Notes: generated from the letters alone by a model not told the origin. A stretch of DNA of 41,532 nt from Promethearchaeota archaeon (GCA_014730295.1 WJIN01000420.1:1-41532), one strand, 5' to 3'. Shown: positions 8,346-16,782, counted from the stretch's first letter. A program made the numbers and translations.

Positions 8346-9952
8346 GCATATTTTTCTAAAAATTGGATAAATTCTATTTGTTCTTCAGAATCCATATATT
8401 TAAGCTGTTTAGCGATTTTTTCATAATTTTCTGGTTTTACATTAGGAAGTTTTCTAATCTTGTCAATTAATTTTTGTGGAATCCTTTCTTGATAAAGAGT
8501 GATAATAGCTTCAATATATTTTATTTGTTGCTCCTTTGTTAAGAAGGCCAATTCTCTGAGAAGTTCTTGCTTTTCCTTTTTAGGGATCTTTAAATCAATA
8601 ATTCTTTCTCGAATATCTTTCGAAAGTACTGCAAATATTTTTGCAAAATATTCTTTCACAAGTTTTTTATCTTTCTCATTCTTTACGGGCAGAAGTGACT
8701 CATGTAATTTGGTCTCAATTTCCTCTTCCTTATATTTTGAAATCTCTGATTCTCTGATTTTTTTCTCTTCCAATTCTTCCTTTTTTATTTTTGTAATTTC
8801 CTTTTTAACTTGTTCCTTTTTGTCTTCAGCTATTTCAACTTTTTCGGGCTTTTTAACCGATTCTATTTCTTGTAGTTTTGGTTTTGGTGTTATTTCTTCC
8901 TTTTGTTGGGGGACGAGTTTTGCTGGTTCTTGCTCTTGGGGTGTTTCTCTTTTCAATTGGAGCTCTTCTTTTTTATATCCTTCAGGCTTAGCAAGATATA
9001 ATATAAATATAAGAATTCCTTTTAGCAAGATAAATATCCCAGCGGAAAAAAACATCACGCTAAGAACTCCTAAAATAAAGGTTCTCACGCCATCCGTAAC
9101 TTCAAAGGATTGTTTATATTTTATCTTATTTTTTAAACGATAATCTATGATCAAGGGAATAATCGCTAAAAGTAGAAACACACCATATACGATGAGATGA
9201 GGTAAAATCTTCGTAATATTGGAGGGGGAGATATACAGTAAATATAAGCCGAATGGCTCTCCTTGTATCTCAATTCCACCCCCAAATAAAGCAGCGAATA
9301 CAAAAATTATTATAATAAAACCAGCTTTGGAAGAGAAATGGTTCAGTGAATTTTTCGCCAGTAATCCGATATCGTATGCATTTTCCCCTGTATTTTTCCT
9401 ATTCAGGATTACAAATAGTATTAATAATATTCCTTTAAGTAATAGGAATGCTCCAGAGCCGTAAATTATGCATCCTAATATACCAATACAAAATCCATCA
9501 AGAAAAATATCTCCATAATTACCTTCTTGGATATGTTTTGAAATATATCGTTTATCTATTGCAGTAATTATAATACCTGTAATGCCGAGGAGTGATTGAC
9601 GAATGAGTATTAGCATCCAATCATCTAGATTCCAGATTATTTCCAATATCATTGCAAAAGCTACAAGTGCTCCAATTAAGCTGATAATATAGGTAAATTT
9701 ATTGAGATTTTGAATTGTTTTATTTAAGGAGGAGTAGGTTTTGGGTTTTTTAAGTGGTTTTGTAAAACTTCTGGGATAAGATCTCTTTTCAGGAGCTTCA
9801 AATTGTCTCTGAGTAAAACTTTTCCCTTCTAAACTAAACGGTTTGCCACATCGTTCGCAAAAAACTTGAGTTCCATCATCAATCAACTGCGATAATTCAT
9901 CTGGGAAAACAAACCCGCACTCTGAGCATACAAAGACTTTTTTCTTAGACAT
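8342..9952 (-). CDS. Zinc-ribbon multi-pass membrane protein with charged helical tail
   Basis: A 536-residue protein in three sections. (1) An N-terminal treble-clef/zinc ribbon with Cys9, Cys12, Cys32 and Cys35 (CxxC...CxxC). (2) About six hydrophobic helices between roughly residues 86 and 335, with two similar segments containing the phrase LLKGIL (near 170 and 320), which suggests an internal duplication. (3) A Lys/Glu-rich, low-complexity linker (about 340-430) leading to a soluble helical domain to residue 536. I do not recognise a named family. The next gene in the operon is a winged-helix regulator that overlaps it by 4 bp. A role in membrane-linked signalling is plausible but not shown. 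Confidence 0.7.
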   Translation of the reverse strand: MSKKKVFVCSECGFVFPDELSQLIDDGTQVFCERCGKPFSLEGKSFTQRQFEAPEKRSYPRSFTKPLKKPKTYSSLNKTIQNLNKFTYIISLIGALVAFAMILEIIWNLDDWMLILIRQSLLGITGIIITAIDKRYISKHIQEGNYGDIFLDGFCIGILGCIIYGSGAFLLLKGILLILFVILNRKNTGENAYDIGLLAKNSLNHFSSKAGFIIIIFVFAALFGGGIEIQGEPFGLYLLYISPSNITKILPHLIVYGVFLLLAIIPLIIDYRLKNKIKYKQSFEVTDGVRTFILGVLSVMFFSAGIFILLKGILIFILYLAKPEGYKKEELQLKRETPQEQEPAKLVPQQKEEITPKPKLQEIESVKKPEKVEIAEDKKEQVKKEITKIKKEELEEKKIRESEISKYKEEEIETKLHESLLPVKNEKDKKLVKEYFAKIFAVLSKDIRERIIDLKIPKKEKQELLRELAFLTKEQQIKYIEAIITLYQERIPQKLIDKIRKLPNVKPENYEKIAKQLKYMDSEEQIEFIQFLEKYA

Positions 9953-10260
9953 ATATCACACTGACTTATATGTTTTATTTGTTTTTTATAGTTTATTTTT
10001 TTTTTGTTATTTTTGCAAATTGGCTACTAATAGATTTATTATTCTATATAATTCTTATTCAACTCTTTTTTGTAATTGATGTACAAAACAGTTCAGCAAT
10101 TTAAAAATAACATTCTCTATGATAAATGTTGGTTTTAATAATAAAAAATAAAATGGAGTCCAATATTTTCATATCATATTTATTAAAATTAGTTAAAGGT
10201 CAATCTCGATATCTTTTATAATAATACATGGAGATATGAATAAATGAAATTCTCCGTTTT
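9953..10260. other. Intergenic region, no gene seen
   Basis: A very AT-rich 308-bp stretch between two minus-strand genes. It must hold the promoter of the zinc-ribbon membrane gene and the 3' end of the nucleoside phosphorylase transcript. A weak hairpin (GGAGA/TCTCC, about 10230-10255) just beyond the phosphorylase stop could act in termination. I see no tRNA, ORF or repeat. Confidence 0.5.
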
Positions 10261-11133
10261 TTATAATAAATTCTTAATTTGGGGAAGGGATTCTACCAAT
10301 GTTTGAATTGCCCTGTCTATTCCATTTTCCATTTCTGGGTGGATCTCATTCGTTTCTAAGAGATCATATTCGGTTCCGGGAAGATCGGAAACTGCTAAAA
10401 TCGCGCTTGTTTTGAGATTATATTGTTTTCCCAATAAAAACATAACACTTGATTCCATATCAATCACCTCAACATTTATCGCTCTCATTGCGTTTAGAAA
10501 ATCGGTAGTCTCACAGAAAAGGGCATCGGTCGTCCATAGATCAACTTTTTTAATATGGTTTGGGTATAATTCTCTTCCCTTTTTGAGTAGAGTATTAGAC
10601 AATTCTTCTTGAGGTGCCGTAATAAATATTTCATGACTACCGGCGATTAAATTTTGAAATCTACTTATGGGATTTGAAACAGAGCCAAAACGAGTTGACA
10701 ATCCGGGAAATTTTAGTATATATTGAGGAGAAGTTCCATCACCGCAATATGTAGCATTTGGAATGATAATGTTTCCGATATCTATATTAGAACTTAACCC
10801 AGAAACACCCCCGCAAAAGTCTATACGAATTATCTTTTTTGCTTTCGTTCTTCTCAGACTTTCAATCATAATGGCCATATTTGGAGCGCCTACATGACAT
10901 TGAATAATACTCACTCTTATCCCATTAATAATCCCATTATAGACTTTCCCTTGTTTATTTTTCCCGTCTAATTTATTTACCATCTTTTTCATTACAGCCT
11001 TGACTGTTGGAAGAATGACGATATCATTCACATTATCTGGTTTTGTTTCCAGGAACATTCGAACAATTTTTTCATCAACGTCGATAAATTTCAATCCTAA
11101 ATTCAATAGCTCAGATTTAATTCTGTTTATCAT
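10261..11133 (-). CDS. Nucleoside phosphorylase (PNP/UDP family, uridine phosphorylase-like)
   Basis: This enzyme cleaves nucleosides with phosphate to base and ribose-1-phosphate in purine/pyrimidine salvage. Family marks are HVGAPNMAIMIESL (about 80-93), the glycine-rich FCGGVSGL (phosphate/ribose site), VIDMESS with the Met-Glu ribose-binding pair, and AILAVSD near the C-terminus carrying the catalytic/base-site Asp. Length (290 aa) fits the uridine phosphorylase side of the family. The exact base specificity cannot be read from sequence alone. It is a single gene, divergent from taw1 with a 133-bp AT-rich spacer that must hold both promoters. Confidence 0.85.
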   Translation of the reverse strand: MINRIKSELLNLGLKFIDVDEKIVRMFLETKPDNVNDIVILPTVKAVMKKMVNKLDGKNKQGKVYNGIINGIRVSIIQCHVGAPNMAIMIESLRRTKAKKIIRIDFCGGVSGLSSNIDIGNIIIPNATYCGDGTSPQYILKFPGLSTRFGSVSNPISRFQNLIAGSHEIFITAPQEELSNTLLKKGRELYPNHIKKVDLWTTDALFCETTDFLNAMRAINVEVIDMESSVMFLLGKQYNLKTSAILAVSDLPGTEYDLLETNEIHPEMENGIDRAIQTLVESLPQIKNLL

Positions 11134-11266
11134 ATTAAACCAATTTGTTATTTTTTATAAGTTAGATTCTATTTATATCTACACTTATAATTCTAAATTG
11201 AAATCCTTATTATTTTTAGTTTTTTATTGTTAATAAGGATAAATGAGATTTATGTGATTTGGTTAT

Positions 11267-12553
11267 ATGAAAAATCGGTATATCAAGGACAATACAATTA
11301 CAAATGAGTTTGTTGAAACCTATACAAAATCAACTTACAGAATAATTGGCGATCATAAGCATACCGCGATTAAGCCGTGCCATTGGTTAGAACAAAAATT
11401 AATGACTGGCAGATCAAATCGCAATTGCTATAAAGAAGTTTTTGGAGTCGAGAGTCATAGATGTCTTCAAAACACTCCATCGTTACCCTTCTGCAACCAT
11501 CAATGCGTATTTTGCTGGAGGGATATCGAGCAGGGATCAATAGGAAGTGAGTTTTTAGTAGAACCCGATGATCCCGAAGACTTAGTAGAGGAAATGTTTC
11601 GTCATCAACAAGATATAATTAAAAATCATTTACCCCTGAAAAGATATCTCGATAACTATGAGATTATGATTGATCTTATATACTATATGCTTCTCCATGA
11701 TGGATTACATAGTATTGATTCCCTCAGCACCCACATCCATGTAAGTAAGAATAAAATTACGCGAGCATTAAATCTCCTTAAAAATCAAGGTTTCATCACC
11801 CCAATAGGCACAGATTTGAGTCATTATGAGTTGAATTATGAAATAAAAAATTCATTAGAGACGAAAGATGAAGCTGAACTTTTAATAAAAAGAGAACTAA
11901 CAAGCCCAGATGACATCATGCGAGCACATTCAGAAGCTTTATACCCTAATCATGCGGCAATATCATTAGATGGAGAACCTCTCTTATACCCTCGAATTTC
12001 AGAGCTAGTCCATGAATTTAAAAAACGGAACATGACTACTTTTGTTGTGACTAATGGAACTCTTCCGCAAAGAATCGAAAAATTATCTCCCCTTCCTTCT
12101 CAATTATATATCACCCTGCCCGCGCCAAATGAAAAAGTATACAAAAAAACTTGTAGACCTATGATTAAAAATGGATGGGAAAATATTATGGAGAGCATAA
12201 AATTAGTTGATTCGCTTTCTACCAGAACCCTAATACGTTTAACCGCAGTTCAAAACCTTAATATTGATGGATATTTGGATGAATACATCAGTCTAATTGA
12301 AAAAGCGAATCCAAATTTCTTTGAAATAAAAGGATTTACCTTACAAGCCAAGGCACTAGATATCAATAAAAGATTAAAGAGCGAAAAACCAGTTCAAGAA
12401 TTTTTTCCAGATTACCAAAATCTCAAACAATTGGCGGAAGAATTCGAGAAAAAGAGCGGCTTTCCTATAATATATACAAATGAGGTAAGTCGAGACTTTT
12501 TATTCGCTGTGGATTGGAACAAAAATAGAGATCCTCAAATTAAGAGACCTTAA
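11267..12553 (+). CDS. taw1: 4-demethylwyosine synthase Taw1 (TYW1) with internal winged-helix-like insertion
   Basis: This radical-SAM enzyme condenses m1G37 of tRNA-Phe with pyruvate to give 4-demethylwyosine, the first tricyclic step of wybutosine synthesis. Evidence: the CxxxCxxC SAM cluster at Cys76/80/83 followed by the TYW1-typical FCWRD; upstream Cys38, Cys54 and Cys66, likely ligands of the second Fe-S cluster known in archaeal Taw1; AISLDGEPLLYPRI (231-244); TTFVVTNGTLP (257-267); and IKGFTLQAKALDINKRL near 354-370. It is unusual that residues about 122-215, between the SAM cluster and the EALYPNHAAISL core, contain a roughly 75-residue extra segment (LLHDGLHSIDSLSTHIHVSKN...ALNLLKNQGFITP) that reads as a winged helix; the usual enzyme has only a short loop there. 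Ends 7 bp from the convergent apgM. Confidence 0.92.
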   Translation: MKNRYIKDNTITNEFVETYTKSTYRIIGDHKHTAIKPCHWLEQKLMTGRSNRNCYKEVFGVESHRCLQNTPSLPFCNHQCVFCWRDIEQGSIGSEFLVEPDDPEDLVEEMFRHQQDIIKNHLPLKRYLDNYEIMIDLIYYMLLHDGLHSIDSLSTHIHVSKNKITRALNLLKNQGFITPIGTDLSHYELNYEIKNSLETKDEAELLIKRELTSPDDIMRAHSEALYPNHAAISLDGEPLLYPRISELVHEFKKRNMTTFVVTNGTLPQRIEKLSPLPSQLYITLPAPNEKVYKKTCRPMIKNGWENIMESIKLVDSLSTRTLIRLTAVQNLNIDGYLDEYISLIEKANPNFFEIKGFTLQAKALDINKRLKSEKPVQEFFPDYQNLKQLAEEFEKKSGFPIIYTNEVSRDFLFAVDWNKNRDPQIKRP

Positions 12554-12560
12554 TTCTATA

Positions 12561-13784
12561 TTATTGATTCAAAAATGTTTTCATAAAACTTTCTCCATTA
12601 TCAATTAATCCATACTCTCCATTTTTTCCGCTTAATTCTGAAAATGGTCTTTTAGTATTATGTTTATACTGTGGATTATAAATAGCAAACGGAACGGGTT
12701 CAGGTGAATGGGTTCGTATCTCACATGGGGTAGGATGATCTGGTAAAACACCAATAACCAATTCATTGCTAAATTCGGCTTCTGCTCGAAGAAGTGGACC
12801 CATAACCTTTTCATCAAAATCTTTTAAGGCAGCTATTTTCTTTTGCGGCACACCTGTATGCCCCATCTCATCAATAGCTTCAATATGTAAATAGACAAAA
12901 TCTTTTTCCTTCAGTTCCTTTATAGCCGCATCTACTTTTCCCGCATAATTCGTATCTGGAAGTCCGGTTGCTCCTTCCACATGTACGGGTTTTAGGCCCG
13001 CTGCGATCCCCAACCCAAATACTAAATCGACCGCAGAAATTACTGAACCATTAAGGCCATATTTCACATAAAAAGGCTCGATTGTTGGTTTTTTGCCTCC
13101 ACTCCATGGCCAAATATTCGATGCGATGTTCTTTCCGATTTCTTTTCTATTTTGGTTTATATTATGAGGAACTAATAATGAATTACTTTTTTCTATCAAT
13201 TCAATTATTTTTTCTGCAGTTTTTTGGGCTCTTTTATTCTTATAATTAGAAGGTTTTGGAAGATGTTCTTTATATGGTTCATCCAGAACATCATGAGGGG
13301 GAGTAGTGAGAATCTTTTCAGAAAATAAAGTTCCATTTAGTTTTAATATGTGTCTGTATTGTACACCAGGATAAAAATTGATACCATCTTCTGCTAAATG
13401 GTTTTGTAGAAATTGTATTAACTCTTGACCTTCAGGGGTGGAGATATGCCCCGAAGAATAATCTTTAATTAAATCATCCTCGATAGTTATCAAATTGCAT
13501 CTAAAAGCTATATCAGTATCATTCAAGGGAACATTGGCACTCAGTGCTTCTAATGGGCCCCTTCCTGTGAGATCCTTTTCTGGATTATATCCCATTATTG
13601 TCATATTGGCACATTCACTACCTGGGTTCATTCCTTCGGGGATTGTCCTAAGTAATCCCATTTTCCCCTGGGAGGCGATCCAATCCAAATTAGGAGTGTG
13701 AGTTGCTTCAAAGATTGTTTTATTACCCAGAGAGTCGATAGACCAATCTGCCGCTCCGTCACATATTATTATTAAATATTTCAT
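12561..13784 (-). CDS. apgM: 2,3-bisphosphoglycerate-independent phosphoglycerate mutase, archaeal type
   Basis: Interconverts 3- and 2-phosphoglycerate in glycolysis/gluconeogenesis. It belongs to the alkaline-phosphatase superfamily, with two metal ions and a serine nucleophile. Visible marks are the opening IIICDGAADW (metal Asp9), PGSECANM with nucleophile Ser56, the GRGPLEA segment (75-81), HIEAIDEMGHTG and VLPDHPTP carrying C-terminal metal ligands. Length (407 aa) is normal for the archaeal ApgM branch. The 3' end nearly abuts the convergent taw1. No sign of disruption. Confidence 0.95.
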   Translation of the reverse strand: MKYLIIICDGAADWSIDSLGNKTIFEATHTPNLDWIASQGKMGLLRTIPEGMNPGSECANMTIMGYNPEKDLTGRGPLEALSANVPLNDTDIAFRCNLITIEDDLIKDYSSGHISTPEGQELIQFLQNHLAEDGINFYPGVQYRHILKLNGTLFSEKILTTPPHDVLDEPYKEHLPKPSNYKNKRAQKTAEKIIELIEKSNSLLVPHNINQNRKEIGKNIASNIWPWSGGKKPTIEPFYVKYGLNGSVISAVDLVFGLGIAAGLKPVHVEGATGLPDTNYAGKVDAAIKELKEKDFVYLHIEAIDEMGHTGVPQKKIAALKDFDEKVMGPLLRAEAEFSNELVIGVLPDHPTPCEIRTHSPEPVPFAIYNPQYKHNTKRPFSELSGKNGEYGLIDNGESFMKTFLNQ

Positions 13785-13881
13785 TGATTAGTTCCAATTA
13801 ATGATTATTTAGAATTTTAATTATATTTCCTATGTATTCCTTTTTTCATAAAATATCTTTCGAAAATAGAGTTCCTAATAG

Positions 13882-14538
13882 TTATTTATCTTGAGCTTCT
13901 TGATAATTTCTTAAGACATAATAGAGCGCATTCTTTAAATCTCCTAAATTCACTCTTTTCAATGCGGAAAATTCTAAATATGGTAAAGCTTGCGCATAAT
14001 CATATTCGAAATCGTCTAAATGCACAAGATTCAATCCATATTGTCTTGCTGTGTTAACAAAATAAGTTATAATTCTTCTTTTATCAAAGACCGATACTTT
14101 GTCAATTTTATTGATTAATACTATTAAGGGGATAGAGAATTCCAGTAAAAATGTAATCAATTCAAAGCTCAAAGGAATTGTCTGGCTCTTTTTATAAAAA
14201 TATTTCTCAAGCTCATCCTCAATCCTTAAGATATTGATAACCACTAATCCCAAAAAATATTTTGTATGGTGTTTTTCGATATGCGAAATAATCTGTTTCT
14301 TAATATGTTCCTCTCGTCGATGACTGCTCTTTTTGGCAAATCCAAATCCCGGTAGATCTACTATTTCGAACTGCATATCATCCTGGTGGATCGGTTTGAT
14401 CAGTAAGGTGCTTCCAGGAGTCTTTCCGATTTTACCTTTATATTCACTGGGGTTTGACAATAGAAGTTTTGTAATTGTACTTTTACCTGTATTGGCATTC
14501 CCGATGATTAATAATCGAGGGTGTGTAATGTGAGCCAT
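13882..14538 (-). CDS. EngB/YihA-like GTP-binding protein
   Basis: A 218-residue TRAFAC GTPase. G1 is GNANTGKS (13-20), the switch contains KTPGST (39-44), G3 is DLPGFGFA (61-68), G4 is NKID (143-146) and G5 is SAL (191-193). The order and the TPGxT and DLPGxGxA phrases match the EngB family, which in bacteria helps large-subunit ribosome assembly; archaeal members exist but are less studied. I chose the ATG at 14538: the G domain starts right after it, and a TATA-like TATATATTAAA lies about 20-30 nt upstream. A longer reading frame to 14673 would add 45 residues that run into the upstream gene. Confidence 0.82.
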   Translation of the reverse strand: MAHITHPRLLIIGNANTGKSTITKLLLSNPSEYKGKIGKTPGSTLLIKPIHQDDMQFEIVDLPGFGFAKKSSHRREEHIKKQIISHIEKHHTKYFLGLVVINILRIEDELEKYFYKKSQTIPLSFELITFLLEFSIPLIVLINKIDKVSVFDKRRIITYFVNTARQYGLNLVHLDDFEYDYAQALPYLEFSALKRVNLGDLKNALYYVLRNYQEAQDK

Positions 14539-14659
14539 AATTGGCAACTCTTTTTTTAATATATAGGGTAGGGAATCAATAATACGAAATAAAATTTGGC
14601 ACTTTATAGACGTTAAATAAATAGAGTATATAAAAAAATAATATAATTTTTTATTCCCT

Positions 14660-14851
14660 TCAGTCTCTAGCACGCACTCGATATAAAAGAATAAAAAATA
14701 CGGCGGCCATCACAGAGGTGATCTTATGGAGTGCATACAAGACATCATAAACAATTCCTACCACTAAGATAGCTGAAGCGCCGCCAGTTATCAGTGAAAA
14801 TATTAAAAATATCGCTAAACTGGCCATAATTTTTTTTTCTTTTTCATTCAT
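14660..14851 (-). CDS. Small two-helix membrane protein
   Basis: A 63-residue protein with two hydrophobic helices (about 10-34 and 37-57) and basic ends. The phrase SLITGGASAIL followed by a helix with a single His (His42, LHKITSVM) faintly recalls DUF4405-type membrane helices, but it is too short to assign. Its ATG overlaps the stop of the flavodoxin-ferredoxin gene (ATGA), so the two are translationally coupled. It may anchor that redox protein at the membrane (inference). Confidence 0.6.
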   Translation of the reverse strand: MNEKEKKIMASLAIFLIFSLITGGASAILVVGIVYDVLYALHKITSVMAAVFFILLYRVRARD

Positions 14852-15792
14852 ATTATCACTTCCTTATTTGTTTTTGAATTATTTTTAATTATATCCGATA
14901 CTTTTACATCAGGATGATGATATCGTTTATTATAAGCGACAATTTCTCCATAAATCGCCTCATTAGGACACCATTCATAGCAGGCATAACAAGTCTCACA
15001 TTTATGAAGCCATGTTGGTTCATTATTCACGATTTTAATATTTTCAACTGGACACACTTGAGCACATATTCCACAGCCAATACAGTTATGGTTTAATTGA
15101 AAACTTTTATCAGCACTATGAATGAGATCTTCGAAAGAAAAATTATCTTTATTTTCACGTTTATCATCTGATAATTGCGCAAGATTTTCATATCTTACTC
15201 GAAACATATATCGAGAAAGAGGTTGTATGACTTTGGAGAGATATCTTCTTAATCGCCCTGGAGTTTCATATATATCCTTATCTCTATTAAGAATATGCTC
15301 GGTTATATTCCTTACTTTTTCTTTACATTTCTCATAAACTTTTTGTTGTTCATGTGAATCTTTTTGTAGTTCTTTTTTATCATCCACTTCTTTATGAAAC
15401 AAAGTCATTCTTAGTTTGGTTCCCACAGAATAAGGTACCGTGGTCTTTATAGTAATACCAATTGCCAAATGCTGACCTTTCTGTTGAAGTGTTTCTCTCA
15501 GATTTTCAATTGTGTACCCAGGAGCCCCAGAATGAGTACAGACGGCAAAAATATACTTAGCTCCTTGACAAACTAATTTATCTAGGAATCTTTGAACTAT
15601 GAGGGGGATCCCTCCATTATTCGAATAATAGACCGGGAAAACTAATCCAATTGTATCTGCATCCGGCTTAATACTTACCTCATCTTTTAGAGATGGGATT
15701 GATATAACCACCCCATTAATTTCTTCAGCAATATCTATCGCAATTACTAGTGAACTGCCCGTTGCTGTAAAATAATATATAATTGGTCTCAT
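14848..15792 (-). CDS. EFR1-family flavodoxin-ferredoxin fusion protein
   Basis: A 314-residue redox protein. The N-terminal half (1-150) is flavodoxin-like: an IIYYFTATGSS phosphate loop (4-14), a FPVYYSNNGGIP segment and a VCTHSGAPG loop that should contact FMN. The C-terminal part has two 4Fe-4S motifs, CIGCGICAQVCP and CETCYACYEWCP. This is the EFR1 family layout; such proteins pass electrons between FMN and Fe-S clusters, with unknown partners. I chose the ATG at 15792 because a GGAGGT lies 7 nt before it; a longer frame to 15831 would overlap the TetR gene. It lies 19 nt after the TetR gene and overlaps the small membrane gene by 4 bp, giving a three-gene operon. Confidence 0.88.
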   Translation of the reverse strand: MRPIIYYFTATGSSLVIAIDIAEEINGVVISIPSLKDEVSIKPDADTIGLVFPVYYSNNGGIPLIVQRFLDKLVCQGAKYIFAVCTHSGAPGYTIENLRETLQQKGQHLAIGITIKTTVPYSVGTKLRMTLFHKEVDDKKELQKDSHEQQKVYEKCKEKVRNITEHILNRDKDIYETPGRLRRYLSKVIQPLSRYMFRVRYENLAQLSDDKRENKDNFSFEDLIHSADKSFQLNHNCIGCGICAQVCPVENIKIVNNEPTWLHKCETCYACYEWCPNEAIYGEIVAYNKRYHHPDVKVSDIIKNNSKTNKEVII

Positions 15793-15799
15793 AATGTTT

Positions 15800-15805
15800 A
15801 CCTCC
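15800..15805 (-). promoter_or_regulatory. Shine-Dalgarno site deciding the EFR1 start
   Basis: On the minus strand GGAGGT stands 7 nt before the ATG at 15792, in the 19-nt gap after the TetR stop. It supports the shorter EFR1 start and internal translation within a polycistronic message. Confidence 0.75.
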
Positions 15806-15811
15806 AAAACG

Positions 15812-16474
15812 CTAAACCTTTTTTTCTCCAATCATATCAAACATAAATTCAATATGGCGGGAAATTTTTTGTTTTAGCTTATCAATTAATAGATCAAAAT
15901 TACTTTCATCATAATTAAGGAGAAAGGTCTCAAAAAAAAGATAGAGAAAATAATTGAAAAACTCTTTAGCCAAGTGATTGGCTTCATAATCAATGATTAA
16001 ATTCTTATCAATCATAGTTTGGAACATTTTTGTCCAAAACTCATAAGAAGGCTTGATATATTGATATTTAAAGAAATTCAGAAACTTCTCATTTCGAAAG
16101 AGCTCAATACACATAAGTCGTATAATCTTACGAATATGAGGAACCTTAGTTTGTTCTATAAGGGGAAGAATGGCTTTATTGAATAGCTCCTTGGGTTTAT
16201 AATTATCTCCTAATTGCTCTATTGGAAGAATATCGGGATTATACCGAAATTCATCAATAAGAAGCTCGATGATGGCATCCATGATATCTTCCTTTTTATC
16301 ATAGTGGCTATAGATAGTACTATTTCGGATCCCCACCTCTCTTGCAATATCTCTTATGGATACATCCTTAAAACCTTTAATCGCAAAGAGATCTAATGCT
16401 TCATCTCTAATCCGTTCTTTGGTATCCTTCGTGAATTTTGTTTCATTTTCCACTTTTTTTTGATTCTCTGACAT
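15812..16474 (-). CDS. TetR/AcrR-family transcriptional regulator
   Basis: A 220-residue repressor-type protein. The N-terminal HTH (about 17-66) has the family signature: RIRDEALDLFAIKGFKDVSI, then IAREVGIRNSTIYSHYDKKEDI. The C-terminal helical domain (70-215) is the ligand-binding and dimerisation part and gives no clue to the ligand. The ATG at 16474 has an AGAGGAT Shine-Dalgarno-like element just upstream. It is first in an operon with the flavodoxin-ferredoxin protein and the small membrane protein. A TetR-type palindrome at 16559-16582 beside its TATA box suggests autoregulation. Confidence 0.92.
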   Translation of the reverse strand: MSENQKKVENETKFTKDTKERIRDEALDLFAIKGFKDVSIRDIAREVGIRNSTIYSHYDKKEDIMDAIIELLIDEFRYNPDILPIEQLGDNYKPKELFNKAILPLIEQTKVPHIRKIIRLMCIELFRNEKFLNFFKYQYIKPSYEFWTKMFQTMIDKNLIIDYEANHLAKEFFNYFLYLFFETFLLNYDESNFDLLIDKLKQKISRHIEFMFDMIGEKKV

Positions 16475-16546
16475 TTTAATCCTCTCTAGGTAGATTTTTT
16501 TTTTACGTGAAAGTAATTTCTCAGTTAAAAAGACTAAATTAATTTT

Positions 16547-16557
16547 AGTATTTAAAC
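16547..16557 (-). promoter_or_regulatory. TATA box of the TetR-EFR1 operon
   Basis: Minus-strand GTTTAAATACT, about 73 nt before the TetR ATG. With the usual archaeal spacing the start of transcription would be near 16522-16526, leaving a leader of about 50 nt that includes the Shine-Dalgarno. The operator palindrome abuts its upstream side, over the BRE position. Confidence 0.55.
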
Positions 16558-16558
16558 T

Positions 16559-16582
16559 TGCCTACCGGTCGCTCGGTAGTCA
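16559..16582. promoter_or_regulatory. TetR-type operator palindrome
   Basis: Arms TGCCTACCG (16559-16567) and CGGTAGTCA (16574-16582) are complementary at eight of nine positions around a 6-bp centre (GTCGCT). The TACCG...CGGTA arms and 16-bp core length match common TetR-family operators. It lies in a GC-rich island in otherwise AT-rich DNA and directly beside the TATA box of the tetR operon, where a bound dimer would block TFB/TBP. Confidence 0.7.
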
Positions 16583-16740
16583 AATGAAAACGGGTATTTA
16601 AAACCGTTGAATGCAAATGAATTGGGATTTATAGCTTGTAAGTATATCGAATGGTTTTAATATAGTAGGATTAATAATTAGGTTATACATCGAACATATA
16701 GGCATGCGTAAGCTATTTATTCAAAATTGAAATGATGGAA

Positions 16741-16782
16741 TTAATAAAAATAATAAAAATAAAGAAAAATAGAAAATTAAGG
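16741..16782 (-). terminator. T-rich tract after the small zinc-protein gene
   Basis: The minus strand just past the stop of the 60-residue gene contains repeated runs of T (TTTTTATTATTTTTATT type). Archaeal termination commonly uses such tracts without a hairpin. Confidence 0.4.

Larger units (their letters stand above)
16475..16782. other. Intergenic region with TetR operator and terminator
   Basis: This 308-bp gap holds, from right to left on the minus strand, a T-rich stretch after the small zinc-protein gene (16741-16782), about 130 bp of unremarkable AT-rich DNA, an inverted repeat AACGG/CCGTT (16589-16608), the TetR-type palindrome (16559-16582), and the TATA box of the TetR operon (16547-16557). 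No gene is seen. Confidence 0.6.

Noticed and set aside
8499..9143. 214-codon plus-strand frame opposite the zinc-ribbon membrane gene
   Set aside because: Antisense of a low-complexity Lys/Glu-rich region gives a Ser/Phe-rich frame; no start signal or motif.
10225..10260. Hairpin after the nucleoside phosphorylase gene
   Set aside because: Only a 5-bp stem with a long loop, without a following T run; not strong enough to call a terminator.
14539..14673. 45-residue N-terminal extension of the EngB-like GTPase
   Set aside because: It would overlap the upstream membrane-protein gene, lacks family similarity, and the TATA-like element falls inside it.
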